Shown piece after piece: positions 26,533 to 35,260 of a DNA stretch of 35,770 nt (position 1 is its first letter; the number at the start of each line of letters is the position of its first letter). This stretch comes from Eubacteriaceae bacterium (GTDB lineage Bacteria > Bacillota > Clostridia > Lachnospirales > Lachnospiraceae). The stretch is taken from the NCBI GenBank assembly GCA_910574915.1, contig CAJTCR010000052.1, positions 1-35,770 of the forward strand, read 5' to 3'. The notes beneath the pieces are model-generated. The model saw nothing but the letters and a program-made list of their open reading frames with translations, searched no databases and was not told where the DNA came from. The position numbers and the translations under genes were made by a program.

Positions 26533-27552
26533 TTATATATTTCCCAGTTCTACCTGGCTGCATATCCACGGAATGACTTGATCCAATGTCTGTGCAAGGC
26601 TTGTATCTGCTTCAAAGCCCAGCAGGTCTTTTGCCTTCTGGACAGACGGCACACGTTTTTGCACATCGTATGCATAAGGCGGGTCTGATACAAAGTGAAG
26701 CGGTGTGTCTCCTTTCAGCCGTTTCCAGATCATCGCCGCAAGCTCCTTTACGGTTGTCGATTCTGCTGTAGACAGGTTAAAATCCTCATTGACCGCCTGC
26801 TCCTTTTCCACACACAGCCGGATTCCCCTTGCCAGGTCCCCGCCGTAGGTATAATGGCGGATCTGGTTTCCGTTTCCTAATATGTGCAGCGGGTCCTGTC
26901 CCTTATACACCTTTTGCACCAGGTCAGGTACGACATGGCTCATCGCAAGCTTCACATTTCCTGACAATATTTCCTTCTCATTCTTTGCCCGCTGTTCTCC
27001 TGTCCCAACGCAGTTAAAAGGCCGGATAATCGTATAAGGCAATTTCCACTGTTCCCATGCCCCCTTGGCAAAATACTCACATGCAAGCTTTTGAAAGCCA
27101 TACGTCGATAATGGCGGCGGGCATTGCCGTTCTTCCCCTTCCCTGCTTGGATACGTACTCGTACATTCATAAACCATAGAAGATGACAATACATTGATTT
27201 TCTGCAAGTGTTTCTTTTGGTGTGCCCATATAGCCGCATCAAAAGTAGCTGCCGTAATCCTTTCGTTTTCTGCCAGCAGGTCATACGCATAAGTATGAAA
27301 ATACGTGATTCCCCCGATCATTGCCGCGATCGCAATTACCTGGTCACAGTCTGCAATCAGTTCTTTCATCAGGTTTCCGTCTTTACAGTCGCCTTCCACA
27401 AAATGATAATTCGGATGTTTATCGTAGCTTTTTTGAACTTTTCCATACTTGCTGTAATTATCGATTCCAATTACCTCATGTCCATGTTCTAGCAGCTCCT
27501 CTACCAAATATCCCGCAACAAAGCCTGCGGAGCCTGTTACCAGTATCTTCAT
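26533..27552 (-). CDS. NAD-dependent nucleotide-sugar epimerase/dehydratase
   Basis: An extended SDR of 339 residues: cofactor loop GSAGFVAG (7-14), Asp31 at the end of beta-2 for NAD(H), Ser123-125, and catalytic Tyr151-x3-Lys155 (YGFQK). IIRPFNCVGTGE and RHYTYGGDLARGI are typical of the substrate region. It lacks features I would expect of CDP-glucose 4,6-dehydratase, so it is not simply the missing RfbG. A UDP- or GDP-sugar 4-epimerase, 3,5-epimerase or dehydratase role is possible. Its ATG overlaps the stop of the dehydrogenase gene (ATGA), so the two are coupled and may act in sequence. Confidence 0.85.
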   Translation of the reverse strand: MKILVTGSAGFVAGYLVEELLEHGHEVIGIDNYSKYGKVQKSYDKHPNYHFVEGDCKDGNLMKELIADCDQVIAIAAMIGGITYFHTYAYDLLAENERITAATFDAAIWAHQKKHLQKINVLSSSMVYECTSTYPSREGEERQCPPPLSTYGFQKLACEYFAKGAWEQWKLPYTIIRPFNCVGTGEQRAKNEKEILSGNVKLAMSHVVPDLVQKVYKGQDPLHILGNGNQIRHYTYGGDLARGIRLCVEKEQAVNEDFNLSTAESTTVKELAAMIWKRLKGDTPLHFVSDPPYAYDVQKRVPSVQKAKDLLGFEADTSLAQTLDQVIPWICSQVELGNI

Positions 27553-28895
27553 ATTTTTATTCTCCCCTTTCTCCCATCTTGATGTAACATATTTCCCAGG
27601 GTTACGATCCGAATATCACTGCAAGCCTGCAATTCTGTACACACACCCCAGGCATCTAGTATCTCAAAATGATCTTTTTTATAAAGCAAAGCATCATGCT
27701 GTATAACCGAGGCATACTTTTGATGGTTATTCAGTACCAAAAGCAGTTTTGCATCGAAACACGCATCATACAGATTGTCAAAACAGCGACCCAGACGTAA
27801 AGCTTTCATTTCCTCTGGAAAAGCTGCAAAATCATGCAAGTTTAACTGGTATCCGGCTTCTTTTATTTTTCTGGCAATCGATACGGAGCTGGAGCCTCTT
27901 AAATCCGATGTCTCTGGCTGCCCTTTAAAAGCCATCCCGCTTAATGCAACCACCTTGTGCCCATCCGCCGTTCCTAGCTTATCCGTAACCCATCGCACCA
28001 CCAGCTCTTCCAGTGATTCATTAAAATTCCTCGCCGACAGGATCAGGCTGCGGCTGGCACATTCCGGCATATTGTGAATCAAAATATAGGCATCCTTTTC
28101 CAGGCACGGGCCTGCAACAAATCCTGGCTTCGCAATGCTGCTGCGTGCATATCCGTAGTTAGCATGTTCAATCGCCAGATTGCCATCCACCTGAAACTCC
28201 TGCGCCGCCATGCAAAATGCATTGCCTATGGCAAACGTCATATCCCGGTATGTATTGCAGTACAGCTTGATCAGTTCTGCCTCCTCCAAACTGGACACCT
28301 CGATCACACACGGGGTGATCCTTCGAAACAGCTTCTGCGCAATTTCCAGCGATTGCGCATTATTGCCGCTCACAATCTGCGGCAGATGTGTCAGTTCATC
28401 CACTGCCTTTCCTTCCAGCGTCCTTTCCGGGCACATAGACACCAAAATCTCTTCCTCACGCCTGCCGCACATTGCCGACAGAAACGGCAGCACGATATCA
28501 CGTGTCGTTCCGACAGAAACCGTGCTTCTTAAAACAACCAGTTGGCTGCCGTTATATACGTTTCCGATAGACTGCAATGCAGATTTAATATAATCAAAAT
28601 CAGGCACCTTTTCCCCGTTTTTTTTCGGATCTTCCTTCAATGGCGTGCCTACAGTAATAATAAACGCATCATAATTTATATTTTCAGGGAATTGGTCTGC
28701 CACATGCAGTGTCTTATGGTTGTATCTTCTGATCAGGTTGTCCAATCCAGGCTCATAAAAATGGGCATGGTTTTTGCGCAGGCATTCTTTAATATGCCCG
28801 TTCACTTCCATACCATATACCTCAATCCCGCCGGAAGCTGCCGCAACTGCCAAGGTAAGCCCCACATAGCCAAGCCCAATGATTCCTATTCTCAT
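27549..28895 (-). CDS. UDP-glucose/UDP-ManNAc dehydrogenase family protein
   Basis: The 448-residue enzyme oxidises a nucleotide-sugar C6 alcohol to the uronic acid in two NAD-dependent steps. It shows the N-terminal GLGYVG (7-12), TVGTPL (81-86), RSTVSVGTT, and the central helix Lys210/Asn214 (LIKLYCNTYRD). The catalytic Cys264 lies in GPCLEKDAY, and AFKGQPETSDLRGS belongs to the C-terminal domain. Sequence around NAFCMAAQEFQVD suggests a WecC-type relative rather than a plain UDP-glucose dehydrogenase, but the substrate is open. The ATG at 28895 has no good ribosome binding site and overlaps or follows a short upstream ORF, so translation is probably coupled to it. Confidence 0.87.
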   Translation of the reverse strand: MRIGIIGLGYVGLTLAVAAASGGIEVYGMEVNGHIKECLRKNHAHFYEPGLDNLIRRYNHKTLHVADQFPENINYDAFIITVGTPLKEDPKKNGEKVPDFDYIKSALQSIGNVYNGSQLVVLRSTVSVGTTRDIVLPFLSAMCGRREEEILVSMCPERTLEGKAVDELTHLPQIVSGNNAQSLEIAQKLFRRITPCVIEVSSLEEAELIKLYCNTYRDMTFAIGNAFCMAAQEFQVDGNLAIEHANYGYARSSIAKPGFVAGPCLEKDAYILIHNMPECASRSLILSARNFNESLEELVVRWVTDKLGTADGHKVVALSGMAFKGQPETSDLRGSSSVSIARKIKEAGYQLNLHDFAAFPEEMKALRLGRCFDNLYDACFDAKLLLVLNNHQKYASVIQHDALLYKKDHFEILDAWGVCTELQACSDIRIVTLGNMLHQDGRKGRIKI

Positions 28896-28902
28896 TTGTC
28901 CG

Positions 28903-29025
28903 TCATCTGCCTTTCCGCAGAAGGCAGGATCTTATGATAAAACAGCTCTGCAATACTGTTTTCTGCCCCCCCCCGCATTTTTTTATACATTTGTCCATAC
29001 TATTTTCTTTCCAATCATTCCACAT
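28903..29025 (-). CDS. Short ORF with poly-G tract ahead of the sugar dehydrogenase
   Basis: From ATG 29025 (AAGGA about 11 bases upstream) or ATG 28998 the frame runs through DKCIKKC and a G9 tract, and stops at 28903, eight bases before the dehydrogenase ATG. With ten G it would instead read on through AELFYHKILPSAERQMTDK and end in an ATGA overlap with that ATG. The peptide matches no family I recognise. It could be the worn-down end of a lost gene, or a leader whose tract length tunes translation of the dehydrogenase. Confidence 0.3.
   Translation of the reverse strand: MWNDWKENSMDKCIKKCGGGQKTVLQSCFIIRSCLLRKGR
28966..28974 (-). repeat. Poly-G tract (G9) before the sugar dehydrogenase
   Basis: Nine C on the plus strand read as G9 in the short ORF upstream of the dehydrogenase. 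A change of length moves the stop of that ORF relative to the dehydrogenase start. Confidence 0.93.
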
Positions 29026-29045
29026 CTGATCTACGCTTCCTTCTC

Positions 29046-29085
29046 TATGCTTCTTTATGCTTTTTTATACTTGTCTACGCTTTTC
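29046..29085. repeat. Four imperfect 10-base tandem repeats
   Basis: TATGCTTCTT, TATGCTTTTT, TATACTTGTC and TACGCTTTTC follow each other with an exact 10-base period, and a fifth TACGCTT core lies at 29032. They fill the gap between a methyltransferase stop and the short poly-G ORF. Confidence 0.6.
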
Positions 29086-29094
29086 TTAATCTTT

Positions 29095-29784
29095 TTACTC
29101 TTCCCGCCATTTGCTCTTACTCTTTGAAAAAATAAGAAAGCTCTGCTCTCCAAACAGCATTCCGCTAAGCGGCATCAGCTTTAAATACAACCGTACCATC
29201 CACCATGCCTTAGGAATCCTGCTCTTCGTCGTAAACGGCAGGAATTTCGGTATGCATGTTTTCAGCTCATACCCTGCTAACCCCGCGGCTTCGATCAAAG
29301 ATTTCTCTGTAACCGGTGTGATATGGTCATAAAAGTCCCAGTATTTTCCTCCTACATAACGAATATTTGGTGTCAGTATCCAGACCTGTCCGCCTGGTTG
29401 TAAAAGCCGGTACGCTGTTTCAAGCAGTTTTTGAATGTCCCTTTTCGAAAGATGCTCGAGAAAATTACTGATAAAGAACAGCGACACAGTCCCTTCCTGA
29501 AAGTAGCAGGGTAAATTCTGTATACCGTCTACAATCGGTTTTACCCTCCCCCGTGCGTATTTTGCGACATCTGGATTGGCATCTATGGCATATTTTTTCT
29601 TTCCATATCTGAAATGGTTGATAAATTCACAGTATCCTGCCGCTACGTCAACCACGCAGTCCTGTCTGCCTCTGCCGGCAAACTGTTCCAGATAGGTACA
29701 GATTTCCTTCCATACTGCCGCCTTGTCCTTCTGTTCTTTTCTGTGAAACCTTCTGCTGTATAATCCTTGCAGTTTCTTGTCCAT
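29095..29784 (-). CDS. Class I SAM-dependent methyltransferase
   Basis: The 229-residue protein has motif I VVDVAAGYCEF (44-54), an acidic end of beta-2 (YAIDAN, 65-70), SLFFISNFLEHL as motif IV and LLQPGGQVWILTPN as the post-IV strand, all characteristic of Methyltransf_11/25-type enzymes. No zinc domain or membrane segment is present and no poly-G tract lies in it. In this setting it may methylate a sugar or the growing glycan end. AAAAAGGAAAAG precedes the ATG. A degraded FkbM fragment lies just upstream. Confidence 0.8.
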   Translation of the reverse strand: MDKKLQGLYSRRFHRKEQKDKAAVWKEICTYLEQFAGRGRQDCVVDVAAGYCEFINHFRYGKKKYAIDANPDVAKYARGRVKPIVDGIQNLPCYFQEGTVSLFFISNFLEHLSKRDIQKLLETAYRLLQPGGQVWILTPNIRYVGGKYWDFYDHITPVTEKSLIEAAGLAGYELKTCIPKFLPFTTKSRIPKAWWMVRLYLKLMPLSGMLFGEQSFLIFSKSKSKWREE

Positions 29785-29880
29785 CTCTTTCTTTTCCTTT
29801 TTCTCTTAAAGCTATTGACTCAATATTTCCGGCTTCTCCTATTTCCAACCAGGCGGTTTTGCTTTCCGCCTGCATTTATT

Positions 29881-30010
29881 TCCTCACGGCACGGATCACA
29901 CGCCCCTTCGAAAATACAGCGGCTGCTTCTTGAATACCGGATTAAAATACATATACCCTTTCGTACAGGATAAATCGAACTGCTGTTGCAGCATTTTTGT
30001 AATCTCCTGT
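29881..30010 (-). pseudogene. FkbM methyltransferase C-terminal fragment (duplicate remnant)
   Basis: On the minus strand about 38 codons read EITKMLQQQFDLSCTK, then GYMYFNPVFKKQP and YFRRG before a premature TGA. The bases are nearly identical to 35281-35401, the end of the FkbM fragment at the right edge. The 5' part of the gene is missing and the 3' end has drifted. It is a leftover of a duplication or recombination that inserted the two large AT-rich membrane genes and a GT2 gene between the copies. Confidence 0.8.
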
Positions 30011-30028
30011 TTAATAAGATAATGATAT

Positions 30029-31936
30029 CTATTTTTCTTTTGATTCCATAACCATGTATTGCACATTAAACCCACGATATTTCACCTCTCCTTCTTTTTC
30101 CACAATACATGCCCCTACGAACTCTTTTTCGATTGTCCCCCATTTCGGAATAATATATAAATACTTTTTCAAATTTCCCTCGTATCCTCTTACACTATTT
30201 GCATAAGCTATTTCCATAAATATCTTTCCTGTATTCTCTTCAAGCTCATCATAATAATCTATTGTTCGCAGTCTGGAATCCCATAAAGTCTCATGATCTC
30301 CAAACAGATTATATCGTGAACAATTTTCATCATTCGGAAGCACAATTAACATATCCCCATTATAGCCTGACTCTTCCAAAACATTACGAAGCACTTGCTG
30401 CCAATACATTGATTGACGGTTATAGACGATACTATCATGAAACTGCATAATATTATGTTCGTACATACTGTATACTTTTCCGCTGCCTACAGACATGGAA
30501 GGAAACATCTTATCCATAACCGGATCAATAGACCAAAAAGATTGGATGAACAATAAACAGGAAATAAATATGCTGCATATAACGAATCTTTTGTTCCAAA
30601 CAATTCCCATTAATACCGCACCTGTCAAATACAATACTGGTATAAACGGCAATATATACCTTACATGTGTACAAGTAATATAACTACATCCAAAAACAAC
30701 AACCGAAAATCCTATACTGAAAATTGGTAAAAACCTACATATTTCTTTTTTATATAGCATCTTATTTCGATATAAAATAATCAATACAGCTACAAATACT
30801 ATCCAGAAAATCCAATTAAAATCCAGAAAAAAAATCTGTTTTAATTTCATAGCAATAAATTTTTGATTTATACCAAAAACATGCATTGTATCTGATCCGC
30901 TCCCACCGCGTCCCCAGCCTCCATGCAAGTAAAAAACTCCAAATAAAATTACAGGCAACATATATCTATAATGTCTTATTTGAAATAGCATATGCTTTAA
31001 CAGACTGCACAAATGAAACAGTTCTGTTTGCATATAATCACAAATGATTTTTACGATAACATATATAACATAATAAAATACCGCTGGTTCTTTTGAAAGG
31101 CAAAAACAGGTTGCCATAACCAATTCTAAACATTCATAATGATAAATCGAACAGGCTATAAATAGAATTGCAAAATACATGCTGGGATGATCTACATCTA
31201 TATTTCCAACCATTCCTAAAACAACTGGTGAAAATGCATATGGTAATGATCCAACAGCCAATATTTTATTGGAATATTTATAACCCAAAAATTTTTTTAA
31301 AATTTGATAATATGCAAAAATACTTATACCTGCTAAAAAAATATCAGCAATCTGTACGGTTTCAACTCCTTCTTTCATCAACTGAAACAGCAAAAGCCAA
31401 TACGAATAACTAATACTCACATGTGATGCAAGAAACAGGTTATCAAAATTCGAAAGATTTCTATCAAAACTCTTTACCAATGCCTGTATATCGTATGAAC
31501 CATATGGAAACGAATAATATACACGTGCATCCCACATAACCCATGCCCCAATCACTTCTATTGAAAAAAATACAAATAACAAAATAACCAATAGAATGCA
31601 AACATTTTGCATGAACCATTTTTTTATCTCTAACTCTTTCCAATGCCTAAAAGGATATATACCAACAACCGCAATTATAACCAAATTTATTGGTGATACT
31701 TTACCGAAAGCAACCAATACTATAAGATACAATAATACAGTGACTGATAATACCATTCTTTCAAAGTCTATTTTTTCTTCATATTTAATGAATAAAAAGA
31801 AAACAAAAAAGATAATCGCTGCTATTTTTAATACAAATCCCATAGATTCTAACTCAAAAGCTGCACAAATCACAAAAGCACTGATACATAAATATGTTAA
31901 TAAAAATATTTTGTTTTTCGATAATATTTTTCTCAT
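30029..31936 (-). CDS. Large multi-pass membrane protein, GT-C-like, AT-rich
   Basis: The 635-residue product has about 12 membrane helices from the N-terminus to about residue 490, then a soluble tail of about 140 residues. A WDARVYYSFPYG segment after an early helix places an acidic residue where GT-C enzymes carry theirs, and IDVDHPSMYF follows in a later loop. No specific family is recognised. Composition is much more AT-rich than the rfb genes. The ATG at 31936 follows the upstream stop by 15 bases with GGGGATG before it. A lipid-linked-sugar transferase or a polymerase role would fit the locus, but neither is shown. Confidence 0.6.
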   Translation of the reverse strand: MRKILSKNKIFLLTYLCISAFVICAAFELESMGFVLKIAAIIFFVFFLFIKYEEKIDFERMVLSVTVLLYLIVLVAFGKVSPINLVIIAVVGIYPFRHWKELEIKKWFMQNVCILLVILLFVFFSIEVIGAWVMWDARVYYSFPYGSYDIQALVKSFDRNLSNFDNLFLASHVSISYSYWLLLFQLMKEGVETVQIADIFLAGISIFAYYQILKKFLGYKYSNKILAVGSLPYAFSPVVLGMVGNIDVDHPSMYFAILFIACSIYHYECLELVMATCFCLSKEPAVFYYVIYVIVKIICDYMQTELFHLCSLLKHMLFQIRHYRYMLPVILFGVFYLHGGWGRGGSGSDTMHVFGINQKFIAMKLKQIFFLDFNWIFWIVFVAVLIILYRNKMLYKKEICRFLPIFSIGFSVVVFGCSYITCTHVRYILPFIPVLYLTGAVLMGIVWNKRFVICSIFISCLLFIQSFWSIDPVMDKMFPSMSVGSGKVYSMYEHNIMQFHDSIVYNRQSMYWQQVLRNVLEESGYNGDMLIVLPNDENCSRYNLFGDHETLWDSRLRTIDYYDELEENTGKIFMEIAYANSVRGYEGNLKKYLYIIPKWGTIEKEFVGACIVEKEGEVKYRGFNVQYMVMESKEK

Positions 31937-31951
31937 ATTTCATCCCCGTCA

Positions 31952-34081
31952 CTAATTTACCGTGCCTTGCCTCAAACAAGGATTCAGTACAAATACTTTG
32001 TTAATTTCATTTTGAAAATCTATTGGATTGCCTTGCATATCATAAAATTCAATTTGAATTCGCGTTTCCCGATCCACATTTCCTAATTCTATCTGGTACG
32101 AAATAATTTCTTTATAATCTACACATCCTTCATATATCGTTTCAATATAGCTGCCCTTTTGTTTTTTAACAACAATCTTATAACCAGGGCTACCTTCCCA
32201 ATCATATGTTCTGCCACACATAAACAAAATCTCTCCATGATCCAGCTCATCAGGGCATTTTATTTCTACATTTTCCCCTAAATACACAACATTTAAGTTT
32301 TTACCTCTCTTTGCGATCTTAACTAATTCCTGTTTTCCTATTACAGTTTCTAATAGGTGAAATTCTTCAATCTGCATTCCTAAAGCATTTAAACAGTCTA
32401 CATATTCTTCAATCGTATTTAATGTCCTTCCAATAACATCATAAACATTTCCTAAAAACAATTCTTCGTTCTCCCGCAAAGCATCTCGAGCTATATTTTT
32501 GTCCTCAAGATATCCCTCATAGATTGCACTGTACGTATATATTTGGGGATCTAGCATTTCTGCTATACCTGTCAAACCGGTCATAAAAAACATATCAATA
32601 TCTTTCACTTTTGTTTCAGAAAAATTTTGATCTTTTAAAACCTGCGTACATTGTTCAAAAAACGAATCCAAAGTCCATTTTCGCCAAGCCCACTCTTCTC
32701 CCTGAAAAAAATCTTTTATGCAGAATCCTGTTTGCAATATTGCATTTATAGTAATAACTAAAATTACTGGTTTCAGTATTTTCCAAAATTTTAAATAGTT
32801 CAACATAAAATAAGCTGACATACCAAGCAAAATCATTCCAAACATATAGTATCTGCTATATCCTGTTGTAAAACCCCACAGCAAGGAACTGCTAATCAAA
32901 AGAAATACAAATAACTCACTGATGCCTATTTTTCGTCCTTTTTTTAATATACAAATAACAGATCTAATACATAAAAATACTGTTGCAATGATGCCAAGTT
33001 TAAAAATAAATGTATATTTATCATATATTTCACTCTGTCTGTATTCTGGTCTAAAAGCCATGTAAACAATCCAAACTATTTTTTCAAAAAAATTTTGCCC
33101 ACCCCATCTAACATCTTTAAAATTACCTGTTGTAAAATAAGGAGACTGAAAAATTCTGTTAAAATATGGAAAAATAGGATTTCCGGTAGAAATAAAATTC
33201 ACGATCAAATATATCGAACAAGGAACCACTGAAAATACTCCTGATAGCAATACACGCACGGGCGTAAGCTGTCCTCTTATTAAAACGATATAGAGAATCA
33301 AACATGGTATCACGTAAACAATATTTGTAAGCTTAAATGCAACCCACATTCCATTTAACAACGCCATATAATAAATATCTCCGATACTTTGCTCATGAAC
33401 TAAAGAATCAAACAGCTTCCTTAAAATTTCAAAACCAATTGGAAATGCAAGCAAGTCCACATAATATGTGGCAATATCAAGCAAATTGTAATGTATCAGC
33501 ATAATGATAAGTGCCCACAGCTCAGTACTGCCAAATACTTTTAAAATAACAGATTTCTTTTCTGTAAATGAATCAGAATATGTTTTTAGCAGTTCATTTA
33601 ACTGAAAATAACTAAGCATAAGTATCCACGTATTTAGCAATGTACCATATCGATAGCCCAATAATCTGCGAAATATCGTAAAAAGCCTGTCTGGAAGACG
33701 GAACCCCCAAACCTGAAAATTCCCTTTACCAAAATGTTCTGTAAAATAATTCACAAATCCAGGATTTTGAGCAATTAAGTGATAATTATATGTGTCTGTT
33801 GCAGTATCAGGATAAACACTTTTTAACAATCCTATTACTATAATCACAAATAAGCCAATCAGAATTTTGAAATGAAAATCCTGCTTCTTTATCGTAAAAT
33901 ATGCTCTTCCTTTCCAGAAAATAAACATATATAGAACTATGATTAATATCCTAGAAATCAAAGATGTCTGAGGTATTCCCACAGCATAGCACAGACAATC
34001 TGCTGCTTCAAAGCCCCAAATCAGCAATATATATACAAAGTAAATACAAAACCACTTTGATCCTATTTCTATTTTTTCCAC
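31952..34081 (-). CDS. Large multi-pass membrane protein with C-terminal soluble domain, AT-rich
   Basis: The 709-residue protein has about 12-13 membrane helices followed by a soluble region of about 250 residues, probably beta-sandwich at the end. The first large outer loop contains DTATDTYNYHLIAQ, an acidic and aromatic loop of the sort seen in GT-C transferases. The family is not recognised. The start is GTG at 34081 with GGGAG seven bases upstream. It lies between a GT2 gene and another GT-C-like protein and shares their AT-rich composition, pointing to joint acquisition. A glycan polymerase is the main alternative, since no Wzy is otherwise visible. Confidence 0.6.
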   Translation of the reverse strand: MEKIEIGSKWFCIYFVYILLIWGFEAADCLCYAVGIPQTSLISRILIIVLYMFIFWKGRAYFTIKKQDFHFKILIGLFVIIVIGLLKSVYPDTATDTYNYHLIAQNPGFVNYFTEHFGKGNFQVWGFRLPDRLFTIFRRLLGYRYGTLLNTWILMLSYFQLNELLKTYSDSFTEKKSVILKVFGSTELWALIIMLIHYNLLDIATYYVDLLAFPIGFEILRKLFDSLVHEQSIGDIYYMALLNGMWVAFKLTNIVYVIPCLILYIVLIRGQLTPVRVLLSGVFSVVPCSIYLIVNFISTGNPIFPYFNRIFQSPYFTTGNFKDVRWGGQNFFEKIVWIVYMAFRPEYRQSEIYDKYTFIFKLGIIATVFLCIRSVICILKKGRKIGISELFVFLLISSSLLWGFTTGYSRYYMFGMILLGMSAYFMLNYLKFWKILKPVILVITINAILQTGFCIKDFFQGEEWAWRKWTLDSFFEQCTQVLKDQNFSETKVKDIDMFFMTGLTGIAEMLDPQIYTYSAIYEGYLEDKNIARDALRENEELFLGNVYDVIGRTLNTIEEYVDCLNALGMQIEEFHLLETVIGKQELVKIAKRGKNLNVVYLGENVEIKCPDELDHGEILFMCGRTYDWEGSPGYKIVVKKQKGSYIETIYEGCVDYKEIISYQIELGNVDRETRIQIEFYDMQGNPIDFQNEINKVFVLNPCLRQGTVN

Positions 34082-34129
34082 TTGTTCTCTCCCTGTTACT
34101 CAAATCATGAACCATTCACATTTACATAA

Positions 34130-35080
34130 TTAATTTTTTCTTTTCATCTTTTCTTCTTTTATATTTTCAAATACCTGAAGCCAGCACTCCATATCCTGTC
34201 TGTTTTTCTGTTGAATATTAGACAACATCATACCCGAAAAAAATGATTGAATCGCCGCAAGTAGCACAAATCCACATACAATTAACGTTGGGATTTTAGG
34301 CACTTCCCCTGTATAAATATATTCCATAAACACAGGAATGAAAAAGGCTATGGAAATCATTGACAGCAAAAAAGATAGTATGCCATAAAATATAAACGGT
34401 CTGTAGTTACGAAACAAACGTATAATCGTACCCAACACCTTTATTCCATCCGAATATGTATTCAATTTTGACTCGCTGCCGTGTGGTCTGTCACGATACT
34501 CAATTACTACATTCTCAACCTGCATTCTTTTATCGATCGCATGTATACTCATTTCTGTCTCAATCTCAAACCCACCCGACAAAACAGGAAATGTCTTTAC
34601 AAACTGATAAGAAAACGCGCGATATCCCGTCATAATATCCTTTATATCACTTTGAAATAAAAGATTAATACTTCTACGTACAAGTGCATTGCCAAAATTA
34701 TGAAACAAACGCTTATTTTCTGTAAAGTAAGTGGAAGATAAACGGTCACCCACTACCATATCCACATTTTGCGATAATACTTTATCAGCCATCTCCCGTG
34801 CACACTCAGCCGGATATGTATCATCCCCGTCTGCCATAATATAGCATTCCGCATTAATTTCCCGAAACATCCTGCGGATCACATTCCCTTTTCCCTGCTG
34901 GTATTCATGGCGGACGATTGCCCCTGCCTCCCGTGCCTTTGCAGCCGTGCCATCGCATGAGTTATTGTCATATACATAGACCACTGCTTCAGGTAGCGCA
35001 TTCTTATAATCCCGCACTACTTTTCCCACTGTCTTTTCCTCGTTATAACATGGAAGCAACACTGCTATCTTATCCATCAT
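34130..35080 (-). CDS. GT2 glycosyltransferase, DPM1-like with two C-terminal membrane helices
   Basis: The 316-residue product begins IAVLLPCYNEEKTV and has VYDNNSCDGT, the metal site MADGDDTYP (82-90), a GKGNVIRRMF segment and DIMTGYRAFS, which define polyprenyl-phosphate glycosyltransferases. Two membrane helices lie at about 228-250 and 263-285. It should form a lipid-linked monosaccharide used by the adjacent membrane proteins. The 180-base gap upstream is AT-rich and holds a near-palindrome around 35137-35154 but no clear promoter. Confidence 0.87.
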   Translation of the reverse strand: MMDKIAVLLPCYNEEKTVGKVVRDYKNALPEAVVYVYDNNSCDGTAAKAREAGAIVRHEYQQGKGNVIRRMFREINAECYIMADGDDTYPAECAREMADKVLSQNVDMVVGDRLSSTYFTENKRLFHNFGNALVRRSINLLFQSDIKDIMTGYRAFSYQFVKTFPVLSGGFEIETEMSIHAIDKRMQVENVVIEYRDRPHGSESKLNTYSDGIKVLGTIIRLFRNYRPFIFYGILSFLLSMISIAFFIPVFMEYIYTGEVPKIPTLIVCGFVLLAAIQSFFSGMMLSNIQQKNRQDMECWLQVFENIKEEKMKRKN

Positions 35081-35260
35081 TTTCTCTCACTTTCAAAATA
35101 AAACTCTGTACGATCTGTCGCTTTTTCTAATAAATGAGTTTTGTATAACAAACTTTACTTACTGTTTTATCTACATCTACGCCCCTCCTCCACCCAAAAA
35201 AATTTATAACTTTTCTATATTCTGATCATTGTATTTTCAAAGTTTTTGCCTCACCCATTT

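Noticed and set aside
26533..27552. Calling the SDR gene CDP-glucose 4,6-dehydratase (rfbG) to complete the pathway
   Set aside because: Its motifs fit a general NAD epimerase/dehydratase and it is coupled to the sugar dehydrogenase, not to rfbF/rfbH; the call would be wishful.
35137..35154. Near-palindrome AGTTTTGTATAACAAACT as an operator
   Set aside because: The arms are offset by one base and no promoter is convincingly linked to it, so it is not listed as a regulatory site.
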